A stretch of 64,000 nucleotides of DNA, from positions 992,001-1,056,000 of the forward strand of contig VWZL01001367.1 of assembly GCA_013396915.1 (NCBI GenBank), in the 5' to 3' direction. Each line of letters starts with the position of its first letter. Within the stretch, counting starts at the first letter, position 1. Both the position numbers and the translations under genes were made by a program. Below the pieces are notes generated by a model. That model was not told where the DNA came from and made no database searches. It worked only from the letters and a program-made list of their open reading frames with translations. Below, in pieces: positions 10,573 through 21,638 of the stretch. Source of the stretch: Stercorarius parasiticus (lineage: Eukaryota; Chordata; Aves; Charadriiformes; Stercorariidae).

Positions 10573-13294
10573 TGCTTATTCTCAGACTACCTCTCACGGT
10601 CTGTTATATTGTAGTTATAGCATGACATTTTCTAACTATACATATTTTATAAAACTAATATTGCATAAAGGAGCCTTCGATATATTAGCAGAGTTTGCAT
10701 GTAAAAGATTGTCCTCTTTTTTTGGCAGTCATATCTCAATGAGATTTCCTGTCCCAACTGTAGAAGACACAACATGAAAATTATATTGCTTTTCAGACAA
10801 CTTTACCTTTTAATGACACCTATGGAATATTACTTGCTTTATTTTATTCAACCTTTATTTTCTGTTTGGAAATGCAGATAGTGGTGCATCGATATGACAC
10901 CTTTGTTCTCTCACAAGAGAGCTATAGTAAGTATAGTAATGTACTGAAAATAGATTTTAGTTTTGAATCAAAGAATAACTCCTGGAAATGGATTCATTGA
11001 ATGGTTGGTGTGGACATATGCCGACAACAGGATGTTGGTACGAGCTCAATATCTGTCAAGATTGAAATGTGCTAATTCACCTGGTCCACTTTACAAAACA
11101 CTCCGGTATCTGCACCTTGGGGGATCAGATTCTCAAAGGCATTAAAAAATTTTGATGATAAAAACAAGTTTGGAATGACCTTGAGAACAAAAGGTTTTTT
11201 AGAAAGCTATTGTCTCTTAGAAGGTTATGAATAATCCAAATCCTAGGAAGTACCTGACACAATATTAATTTTTGCTACATGGATTCTACAACATTCATTA
11301 GCCTTGCTTATTATCCAATAATTTCACTGACATTTTGTAGTAGTAGTGTATCATAGAGTGGGTATCAGCAGTAAAATGACACTGAATATCCATCTCCCTC
11401 TCTGTTTCACCTATCACCATAGATTCTACATGCCAACTACATAATTAAACCTTACGATATAATTTAAAAAGCTTAATATTTCCTCACCATGGTGCTGTTG
11501 ACAGAGACAACATACTGCAGTGAAGGGTTTGTTACCTTTAAAATGTCTATGACAAGAAATCAAGCATTTCAAATGCCTCAGAGATGCATGGGATGTCTAA
11601 ATAGGGACTTCACATATTCAAGCCATTTTCTCAAAGGGGATCATTTTGTTGGCAGGTCTTTATGGGATAAAACCGTCATGAAAGAATTGAATCCTGCACT
11701 GGCTGTCAGAAATGTCAAGACTGAATTTCATTCATTTTGGTAGTAGCTCTCCTTGTACGGAAAGATTTTTCTCACTGTGCCTTGTGATGTGTAAACATTT
11801 GTGTACAGATACATACTTTTAGGCAACTTGTAAAAGAAATCATTCCTGCAGTTAAAAAAATGATAGTATTACTTCCTTCTGATGGTACTGTTTGCATGAA
11901 TTATTTATTCCAGAGCACAATACTTGGTATTGATCAAGCAGGATGAAATCCATTGATTGTCATCATATCTCTGAAAGTCATAATCTACAATAAAGCTGTT
12001 TTCAAGCCACGGATGTCAATACAACACAGCTATGTAGTGCTTAGACATAAGCAGCTAGACTGAAAAATCCTGCAGATTGTAGGTTATGTCTTGTCATACT
12101 GTATTTTTAGAATACTTAATTTTATTTCATAAACCAACAGGTTTTGCTGTTACTGTCATTATTTGTATTACTATTATGCAAATATGAGAAGTGCTATACA
12201 AACAGGTACTGTTTACCTTTCTGCTGCCTACACTCAACCAGATACAAAACACATAGGCCTCTAACTTTTAGTTAATTTCCAAGTGTTCTGCTGAATAGAC
12301 ATAAAAGCCTACACACTGTAGTAAACAGAGGCTAGAGTGTCTTCATACAGAGCTGTGAAAAAATGGATGGGAGTAAACCTGTTATATTCCCTCTAAGCTA
12401 TGACAGAAAGAAGATTGTCCTTTCTCTTTTTGCTGTTTGGCTTTTACAGAGCAGGCAAGACATTTACTAATTGGATGAAGAGGCTGTGGAAACAGAACCT
12501 AGAAGGCTGAAGTATACAACTAAGGGAAAAATAAAGTGCGGCAAAAGATACTTAAACAAAAGAAGTACTGGAAAAGCAACTGTTATAATAAATGAGCGCT
12601 TCCCCGGGTTGTTAGACGAAAGCTGAAAGTTTGGGAAGTTTGTTCCTGTGTTTCTGTGATTATATTATTTTTCCTGTATACACATGCACATACCTATAAA
12701 CAATAAAGAGATGAAGGAGACATTTCAAGAGGCTTGTCTAAAGAATTCCATATTACTATATTACCGAATTTTTGGGTGCAAAGGTAGATAAGAATAAAAA
12801 TCCAGCACACTACTATTGCTTTTTTCTTACTTCCACCCATCTTTTTGTTATCTTTTTTTCCCAGCCACGAACTGAGAAAAGCAAGCCTATATACCTATAC
12901 ATACTTCCATATGCCATGCACATAAATTAAATCTTAATGTGGCATATCAAAACAACCCACTGTGAATAAGCCGTAGAATGTAGTTTTAAATTATTTCAGC
13001 ATTATGCTCTGTCTGAGCTGACTAGCGGACAGCTTGCTAACAAAATAAAAACTGTGTAGTTCATTGCAAGAAAAACTTGAAAAAAATTCCATTTGCTTTC
13101 ACAATGGTTTTATAATGGGAAGAAAAAATAATGGTCATATACTATTATTGCTCAGATATTAATATACAAGTTACAAAAAATGTTATATAAATGTTAAAGT
13201 TAGTTTACAAACTGTAGCCAAAGTGCTACTCTGAGACCTGAACAGGGATATGGTGGGTCTTTGTTTTCTATTAGTTCTTGTAAAGGAATGCACA
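10573..13294. other. unassigned stretch
   Basis: AT-rich unique sequence. The open frames at 10963-11145 and 11489-11743 are short and unrecognised. I see no repeat family. Confidence 0.5.
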
Positions 13295-13312
13295 ATTATT
13301 ATTATTATTATT
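13295..13312 (+). repeat. (ATT)6 microsatellite
   Basis: Six uninterrupted copies of ATT. Confidence 0.9.
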
Positions 13313-16300
13313 GTACTTGGGCAAACAGAAGGAAGGAGAAAAAGCTTGTATGAAAAAGAAACTCTTCAGCGATTTTAAATCTTTTTGTTAATCCAAAATG
13401 CACGTCGGATGAATCTGTGTATATGTTAATATTAACAAAAGGTCTCTAAAGAGATATCCAAAATAAATAATTTTGACTCATATAATGTTAAATGCAGTAT
13501 TTTTCAATATTGACAGGAAGGTGTCTCCAGATTATATTTATTTACCAATTCTGTGCAGATTACTCAAAAGCTGCAAATTCCACAGCCACTCCCAAAATGT
13601 TGATATCAGTGTTGGCAGTCGTCAGCAAAATTGCTTTTGCCTTCTTATTAATTAGGATACTACAAGATCTGGAGAATATCCTGTAAGAATTGGAGTCTGC
13701 GAAACTTCAGATGAAAAATTCGTTGGATTATTCTTATCTGGAATACCTTCTCACAGTAAAAGGTAATTCTTAGATGCTAACGGATCAGTTCTTGAAATTT
13801 ACCCAGATAACTTTGAACATTATGAAGGAAGTAGTTCACTTAGGAAACTGGGCAAAAAAAGATAATCAAACTCTATGGGCTTAAAAGTCACAAAGAAAGA
13901 GTCCACGTATTATAGTCCTGCTTCATATCAGGGATCTATGGGTATTTGGAGTCATGCGGTCATGGAGGGTCAGCAAAAGTTGTTATGTTCTATAATAAGA
14001 TTGTTCAAATCACAGATGTTGATTGGGACCTAAACTCTGAATAAATGTGGCCTGGATCTTGCCAGATCTTGCATCTCAATAGCACAAGGTCTCGCTAATG
14101 AAAATACCTTGTCTTAGACATCCTAATACTTTTTTTCAAGGTGTCTTCTCAGACATCATGTATCTCAGAAAGGCAGCAGAGAGGCTATTTTAATTACCAC
14201 ATGAATTCTAGCAGTTGATGAAATGAGTTATTCCACTGGCTGATTCTGAGGAACAGGCTGAAGGTCAATCAATGGACAATCACTTTCCACCTTTGTTTCA
14301 CTATAATCTTTGTATGGATTTTTTTTGCAGTTGACCTTCTAGCTCTGGCTGCCTGCTCTATGGATTGCAAGAATGCTGTGTTCTTCATAGTTCACCAGAA
14401 CTGCCTCTATTTCTGTTGAAATCTTAATTTTATGATTAGTAGGCTATTTTTAAGTGCAAATTTAAAATATCTTTCCAAGTGACTTTACCCTTCTTAATCT
14501 TCCAAGTAAATGAAGTAAAATGGGACAGTTTTATTTTGTATAATGTAGTTGTGATCATTCGATAAAGTCCACGTCTCCCAATTTATTATTATTTTCCTTC
14601 CTTATCTCTTTGTTCTAAAAATTCCACACTGTTAAAGATTACTATGTATCAAACTAATTTCACCATAAAACGCCCCCTTATAGCCTATGCTACAGTAACA
14701 GTCTAGAACGTGTATTTTGTTGAACCGGTTAAGACAACAAAAATAAGATAAACATTAGTTGTTATTGGTTACGTGCACTGACCAACAAATAGATCTTCTC
14801 CTACAACACATAATCATCTCAACATGAGTGTTTCTATCATATGACTGGTACAGAAACCTTACACAACTGCTTTAGCTAGCATAGTCAATAACCTGAGTTT
14901 TATTAAGTGTGCTTTTTTTCTTAATGTTAGACTATTAAAATTCGTACTAATTTACTTATTTCAAAATTTTGAAAATGAAAGGAAGGTCTTTGCCAAGGTG
15001 TGCTTAGATCAAAACACATTTTCGCTTTCAGCTAAATTCTGTCAGTCATAAATAATGCCAAAACACATAAACACATTTTTTTCAAGATGACCATTTATAA
15101 ATCTTTTTAACAGTAAAATGGGGGAACTTGTTCCATGGAAAACTGTCAAAAGAGATTCTAGTCACAGAGGTCAGGCTTTCATTCACCAGTCAGCAGCTCG
15201 CCATACTTGGCTCGCAATTCAACAGCCATTTGCAAGAAAGAAAATGTTATTTACTTAGAGACTGTGCTAAACTGTAATTCTAATTTCAAAAAGCAATTCA
15301 TAAAGCTGTCTGAAAAACTGAAAGGTTCACACCAAAACAATCCCTTTTTAATGAATGATTTTTGTCAAACTATTTCCATAGGGGAAAAATAATAAGGAAT
15401 TGAATGAGTTTGTTGTAAATGCAGGGGTTTTTTCTGCTTTTCCTTTAAATGAAAACTGTGCATTTGGAAATGACAGCTGTTTTTTTGGGGGGGGTGCAGG
15501 TTGGGGTGTGATTTTATTTCTCTACTACTTCAAGGAATTAATTTTTAACTTTTTATTTGGCACGAAAAAACCCTGTGCTTTTTAGTTTGGATGCACCTAT
15601 CTATCTATCGGTGTCTTTGGAAAATAAAAATATTAATATGATCACAAGAATGTATTTTAAATATTTGAATACTGCAACTATATATATGGTAATATTAAAT
15701 GTAAATATTGTAAAAAAGAGTCCAATCCATCAAAGAAAATTCTGCAACACTAGATTGACAGGTTACAAACTTGTAAACTCTACTAAAAATAATTGTATTT
15801 TTAACTTTGAAACAGTTCTGTTCGTACTTACGTTTGAATTTGAGAAAAGTTTTATTAACAATAAGGCAATTATTAATATGTAATGTGCTTTCAAAATCAG
15901 GGTTTTGAGATAAAGAAATCCATCTTGTCATAGAAATGAAAGTTGATGAGGATCCACGAGTTCCAAGTTCCTGGTACAACCTCAGATCTCCTAATTATAA
16001 TTCTAAAATGTGTTTTGTTATATCTTAGTCATATTATAAAATGCTGGTCGCATCAGGTGTCTTATTGGGGGAAATTGCAAGTAGTCATGTAAATAGGGAC
16101 ACTATCACTATGTAGACACACAAAGCAGGTAGAAAAATGGGGAAATTTTAAGGCTGAAGCTTTTGTTTTGGCATTTCCAAGCTCTGAAGTACTTGATTTC
16201 ATGCCTCCAATAGTGTTTATACTAACTACATAGATTAAAATGGTTCTGGTCCCTGAATCTTTAAATGTGCTGAATAGCACAGATGGCACCTGATGCCTCA

Positions 16301-16726
16301 TCCTCAATGCTTTTTTCTAAAAGTGTTCAATAAACCTAAAATTCCTGGCTTGATCTAGTTTCCCCTGAAGAAAGTGGGAACACTCATTTTGGCTTAAGTG
16401 GTAGAAAAATGAGATTCTACCAAAAATTAGGAAACACATCTGTACGCTTCCTGAAATATGATCCAGCTGATAATTACACTTTAATTGTTCTCTACTACAC
16501 CTTACTTATTTATTTTTCCTACACTGTTAGAAGAAAGGGAAAAAAATCCATCATGGACAATTTAGAGAACTCCTCTCATCTGCATCTTGTAAAGTTACTT
16601 TTGTCTGCTGCTTTTTCTAAATATTCTTATTCCCCACGCCAAATGTATGCTTCCAATTATTATAATCATGTAAATGTAATTCAAAAGATACATAACTTCT
16701 ATAGTTAAGAGTCCAAAGGCAAAACA
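13313..16726. other. unassigned AT-rich stretch with one G run
   Basis: Nothing gene-like is recognised. A run of eight G at 15487-15494, directly after a run of T, is followed by further G pairs and quartets up to 15510. The open frames at 15207-15883 have AT-driven lysine, asparagine and phenylalanine-rich composition and look like chance. Confidence 0.5.
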
Positions 16727-16785
16727 ATAACAATTAGCCCAGACTAAACTACTAAATATCAAAATAACAATTGGCCCCGTCTAAA
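16727..16785 (+). repeat. imperfect direct duplication, period 37
   Basis: A 22-base unit starting ATAACAATT and ending CTAAA occurs at 16727-16748 and again at 16764-16785, with a few mismatches in the middle. It is a small old local duplication. Confidence 0.6.
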
Positions 16786-17870
16786 TAAAAAAAAATAAAA
16801 GTCTTGATTTTATCTTTTCTAAGTCTAAATTATTTTTTTTCCCTAACCAATGTTTTGATATTCAAAATTTCCTACATACTGTCATAGACTAAATCTGTAT
16901 TAAAGTACTACAAGAAAAATTATATTACAGCGTGAACAGTACAATTATCTACACTAAAAAATATTCAAATATGATCCACTATCTACGAGACCTGGCAATA
17001 GATTATTATCTATTATGATAATAATAATTACAATTTCTACTCTTTCAGTATGTCATATTTTTCCTTGTTACGCCCAGCCCAAAGTCAATGCAATCTACTG
17101 CTGAATTACTGGACGGTTAAATGTATTTTATTTATTTTTATATTCTGGGATTTCATTCTACTGCCAGATGGATTTTGCCTTCTGCATAAATGACAGATAA
17201 GAAGTGTACCTATCTTTTTTGTATTGCACAGAATTAGTTCTACGCCAAACTCTTTGTTACTAATATTTAGGTATGGGTAATGTGCAATTAGTACAGATTT
17301 GAAGAAAAAAGAGATCACGTGTTTGGTTTTTACGAAGGAATAGTGTTGTGACTCATGTTTAATCCATGATTTTAGAAATTAATTCCTTATCCAAAGCCCA
17401 AAATAACTGTTACAAATTTTAACAGAAAATCAAAATAGAAACTATACTTCTTCCATAGTCTCATTAGTGCAGCATCCACCCCACGCTGGTGTCCAATCTG
17501 TAAATAGTAAGAGACAATAAGCATTTAAAATGTGCACACCAATAATCCATAGTTTAATTATCCATAGCTAATGAAGTTAGAGAGTTAAACAGATAGATTA
17601 TGCTATGCAAGATCCATATCTATTTTGCGAACAGTGCAACAAAGCATGTGCATCTGTGAAACTGATACGGTGCAGTACTTGCCAGAAATACTTTGCAGAG
17701 CTCAGATTCTGTATTAAGGTTACACGTCATACCTAAAATTAACGTACGTTTGGCCCACTAAAGGCCACATGGGAAGGAAGTGTGAGAAATCAGCCGCATA
17801 GTCCCTTCCTCTTCTTTTGAAGCACATTGCTGCTTTATAATCTGCTTTAAAGTACAGCACTGACATTCTT
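16786..17870. other. unassigned AT-rich stretch
   Basis: No gene or repeat family is recognised. The sequence is strongly AT-rich. Confidence 0.5.
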
Positions 17871-18130
17871 CCCTTTGAACGGGCCGGAAACTGTATGGAT
17901 TGAGCCACAGTTTCTCCATTGCGTCCATTTGGGCTCAGTGGGAAGAAGTAGGCTCTTCAGCTTTTCTCAACAAGGCACCTTCATATTCGCCCCTACCAAG
18001 AGAGACGTGGGAGTGGGAACAGCTGACCGTGAGCCTCTCCACCCTTGCCCGGGCAGGATGGAAGGAGCGACTTCTGCTTCCCCAAGAAAGACACGACAGA
18101 GGAGCCGTGGGTCCTCCCCCGTACAGGACT
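17871..18130. promoter_or_regulatory. small CpG-enriched patch
   Basis: I count about eleven CpG in roughly 250 bases of near-balanced base composition, against a CpG-poor AT-rich background. Three frames, two on + and one on -, stay open for 79 to 142 codons, but none has a recognisable domain. It could be a regulatory element, an exon of a non-coding transcript or an old GC-rich insertion. Confidence 0.3.
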
Positions 18131-20781
18131 GGAAGACTTTGGAAAGCACAGCAATATACAAAGTATTTCTAGAAAGAAACAAACCCCATGAAAGACAGTC
18201 GCTCATCTTACACAGTCCTTTTTCTCTCCTCCCCTGTAGGCCAAATACACCCCTTTGTTTATCATGGATAAATTTCCAATCAGCAAAATGTGGGTTATCT
18301 TAAAATGTATTTGAATGCTCTCCTATTCCTGAGGGAAAGAGCTTTCCTAAGACTATTGCTAAGGAAACTGTAGCCATTTTCATGCAAAAGGCAGGCTGTT
18401 TGGTAAGGCAGAAACCAGCACAACAGAAAAAAAACCCTTTGTGTTTTATTTCCTGCTCTTATAATACGGACATGCTGAGTACTTACAAGCATCCAAGTGT
18501 TGAGGAACAAAACCTAAACCTAGTTGAATTTAAAATTAAGTGAAAAGTAATGTTCATTTTTTTGGTATATTTTATTTAACAGATGGCTACCACTATAAAG
18601 GATTTGATTGTTCAAAATAAGGAAAGGCTGCCACTTTTGCCACATTCAGCAATATAACATAAGGAGGTTAAAAATTAGATCCCACTTAATAGATGCAGGG
18701 AAGATATTTTCAATGCAGTCTGCTATCAAACTTGCCTGTCTGTGGCTCTTCGAGGGTGCAGATTATGCATTAGCTTCCCAATAATAGAATGGGAGTTGAC
18801 CAAAACAGTGAGCTGATCCCTTGTGCCTTAACCCCAGGTTTGCAAAGGTTATAGACATGTTTGGCATAGATATAACAAGTTTCCTTGATTTTAACAAGAA
18901 TTTCTGGGAGCAACATTTTTGATTATCAGTCTATTTGGATTACTTAAATATAAAAAAAGCAATAAATTTTGTGTCCATTTGTAACACTGTTGGAGGGGCT
19001 TTGTCTTTTTTTTTAACATTGTAAGCACCATTATTAGATGCAAAAATAAAACTTTGATATATCAGTTTCATTTATCGACACTGAAAAACACGCCATAATT
19101 ACAGAATCTTCTGAATTAAAATAGAGATTGCCTCTACTATGTCTAATTTGGTGAGTATTACAAGCATTAACATTAACGCAAGATTAAAGGGATAAAAGCA
19201 TGCAGCACAAAGAAAATAATCTCTCCTGTTTTTTATATACTCATCACTAATACTGAAGAGGCTGACACGTATTAAGGGGACCCCAGAAACTTAGGGGCTC
19301 TTTAGGTGTAGATTTGTTCCATGTTTTTGATTTGTTATATTCAAATATGCTGTCAGGGCTATATTCTGGTTTCGGTTGCACTGTGGAAACTATACACGAT
19401 TCCCGTTGATGAAGCATGAATTAATACAATATCACAGAACAATAGTTTGTATGGGTTACCATTTCCAAAAAATCACGAAGAAACTCTGCTCCACTGATTT
19501 TAATGGCAAAAGACAAGAGTACTTTCCCTTGGAAAGAGAACAAGAAGCCGGCATTTACCATGGCTTCAAAATATGGAAGGAGCTGTTAAATTGCAATTTT
19601 TTTCATTATTGGACATTGAATGACTTTCCAATTAATTCCCGAAGAACACATTTTAAACATGAACAGACTCTGTACTCAGTGCTTTACTCTCTGTAAGCCT
19701 GGAACTCTAAGGTAGGCTGTTATGGCTTCCTGCTGAGTTGTTGCAAAAACATTTCCTTTAAATTCAAGCTCTGTGTTAATTTGTGATGAAAAATAATGGG
19801 ATGATTAGGGGCTATTAACAGATTCTTCTGACTTTAAACTAGGATAAATCTCATAATGATATGAAACAAGATCAACATTTCCTGAAATGCTGGTTTTTAC
19901 TCTAACAAACAAGTCCAATCTTGCACTGGAATTCAGAAAGATTTTTTTTCCTTTTCTTTCTTTTTTTTTTTTTAGTGGAATGAAGCAGTAACAAAATTCA
20001 GTATTCAGTGAACCATATTTTCTTTGAAAATCAAGAACTGGGAGAGTGAAGTTCGTAGAGCTTGGTACTTCTCTGTAGCCATATTAGTGCTGTTTCCCTG
20101 GAGTTATTTTTATCATGGACTTATTGTTTGTACATTTTTTCTCCCTTTTTTAAGAACAATAGCACTATTCATAGTCATTCGGTCACCTGCACTCAGGCAA
20201 GTACATGGCCCTCAACGTCCATGTGACCACTCCAGGCAAGGGGGCCAGAATGAAATGCTAGCACGGCTTTTTAGAGGTGGTTTTTTGATTGTCAGGTTAC
20301 ATCTTTGCAACAAACAAATGATGGGCACCTGAAAATGGGCATGCCTGTTGTGTGTGCACACCGGCAGGCATTCAGGAGATTTCCCCCCTTATAACTGATG
20401 CTTGTTTGCATTTTAAATCAGCCATTGCATAACATGAAGGAAAAACACTTTAAAGAAAAAGGAATTAAGACATGACTCATTATAAATTCTGTTTCCAAGA
20501 CCTGATTTGAATCAATGCTCTACCCTTTTTCATAACCTGATAACTCATAAATATTACCCGATGGTGCAAATTCTTTTCTCGTTTTTGCTTTTCTGTTGAA
20601 CATAAAAACTTTTTAACTTATTTGAGGTCCTTATTTGCAGATTATGTATCACTATTCCATGTGCAGAATCTTTCTTCTGGAATCCCTTTGCTGGATTCTT
20701 CCTGTGTGTTCTTTTAACCAAAGTGCATCAACATTGATGTTTCAGGTCAGGGCAATACTGTGTTTCTGAGTGAATATTTTC
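18131..20781. other. unassigned stretch
   Basis: Mostly AT-rich unique sequence. A pyrimidine tract at 19942-19973 ends in TTTAG and looks like a splice acceptor, but no exon follows that I can support. The patch 20180-20400 is more complex and carries one p53-type half site (GGGCATGCCT, 20337-20346), with no second half site next to it. Confidence 0.5.
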
Positions 20782-20799
20782 TTTTTTTTTTTTTTTTTT
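20782..20799 (+). repeat. poly-T run (18 T)
   Basis: Eighteen consecutive T residues. On the minus strand this is a poly-A run lying downstream of the relic frame at 21234-21623, and it could be the remnant tail of a retrocopy. The distance is long and no target-site duplication was seen. Confidence 0.7.
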
Positions 20800-20939
20800 A
20801 TAAATCAACACTACCATTGCTTGGTAATGCTTAAAATGTTTGCCTTCAGCCTCACAGCTTTTACCATTTGGATTAAGATTAGAGTGGATTTTCTGTTTTT
20901 TAGGTATTACAAAGTACAGAAGTGAAATTTAGGACAAGG

Positions 20940-21233
20940 TCCAATATGCAAATCAATGTCAATACTTCATCTCCGTAAGGATCTCAGTTCTAGAATATTT
21001 TCCATGAAAACCTCTTTAATCTCAAACTACAATTTTACCTCATTCTGCTGGCTAATTGGTCAATATATTGACGCCTATTTTTATCCGCCCTCAGCTAACA
21101 GATGGCAAATATCAATGGCACAGAGAACTGAAACAGTAATAAGCTGTAAAATTTGCCATCAGTGTGAAACTTTTCTCATGACTAGCTCTATGCCGCAGTA
21201 TTTGCTGCAATTTTGCATTGCTCTATGACCAAC
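20940..21233. promoter_or_regulatory. candidate conserved non-coding element
   Basis: This block differs in texture from its AT-rich surroundings. It is high in complexity, with homeodomain and TALE-like cores (CTAATTGG, GTCAATAT, TTGACG), an ACAGATGGC E-box-like site and a perfect 14-base palindrome at 21059-21072. It abuts the stop codon of the minus-strand relic frame, so it could instead be a former 3' UTR of that gene copy. Frames here are broken by stops on the strand of the relic. Conservation was not tested. Confidence 0.3.
21059..21072. repeat. perfect 14-bp palindrome GTCAATATATTGAC
   Basis: The sequence equals its own reverse complement. Each half contains GTCAAT, close to TALE homeodomain (PBX/MEIS) cores, and a CCAAT-type ATTGG precedes it. 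It could bind a symmetric dimer. Confidence 0.6.
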
Positions 21234-21623
21234 CTAGAGTCCGAAGCCAAGTGGTAGAGAAGAACAGCCTTGTATTATGCCCCCTCCAATGCCAGCCTGA
21301 TTTTTCATTCCAGCTGCAATTCGTGCTGATGACTCCTGCATTACTGCCAGGCTTTCCTGCATCCTAATCAGGTCACATGGCAAACCTTTATCAAGCAAAA
21401 TCTCCTGCATTTGCATGTGATAGAGCCGTTGCTGGTAATCAGCCAAGTGCATGTACTGCTTCTTAATAAAATCTCAAGCTTGTTCTATCATTCCTTCAAG
21501 GTGAAAAATCTATTTTTGGTTCTGCTCCTCCTTCATTGCTCTTTAGGTCTCGTTTTGATCAAGAACGGTGCCCTTTTTCATGATCACTGTGTGCAGAGTG
21601 TTAAAACGTTTACCAATCAATGA
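21234..21623 (-). pseudogene. decayed reading frame, coiled-coil-like C-terminus
   Basis: On the minus strand one frame reads about 130 codons from near 21623 to a TAG at 21234-21236. There is no frameshift but three internal stops: TAA at 21543-21545, TAG at 21510-21512 and TGA at 21474-21476. Each is one transition from CAA, CAG or CGA. The text is rich in Q, E, K, M and L and looks protein-like (EGMIEQA, DFIKKQYMHLADYQQRLYH, LIRMQESLAVMQESSARIAA), as in an alpha-helical coiled coil ending in a glycine-rich tail. The last 73 codons are open from an ATG. I do not recognise the family. It is best read as a broken gene copy, either a processed retrocopy or a domesticated-transposon C-terminus. 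No intron is visible. A chance frame is possible but less likely. Confidence 0.45.
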
Positions 21624-21638
21624 TTAAACGTTAAAACG
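21600..21638. repeat. overlapping inverted and direct repeats
   Basis: AACGTTTA (21605-21612) and TAAACGTT (21625-21632) form a perfect 8-base inverted repeat around a 12-base spacer. GTTAAAACG occurs as a direct repeat at 21600-21608 and 21630-21638. The cluster sits at the upstream edge of the relic frame and may mark an insertion boundary. Confidence 0.55.

Noticed and set aside
17875..18303. 142-codon plus-strand open frame
   Set aside because: No recognisable domain, other frames are open across the same bases, and local composition is GC-rich, which favours chance frames. Kept only as a CpG-enriched patch.
20337..20346. p53-type half site GGGCATGCCT
   Set aside because: A functional site needs a second half nearby; the next ten bases do not fit the pattern.
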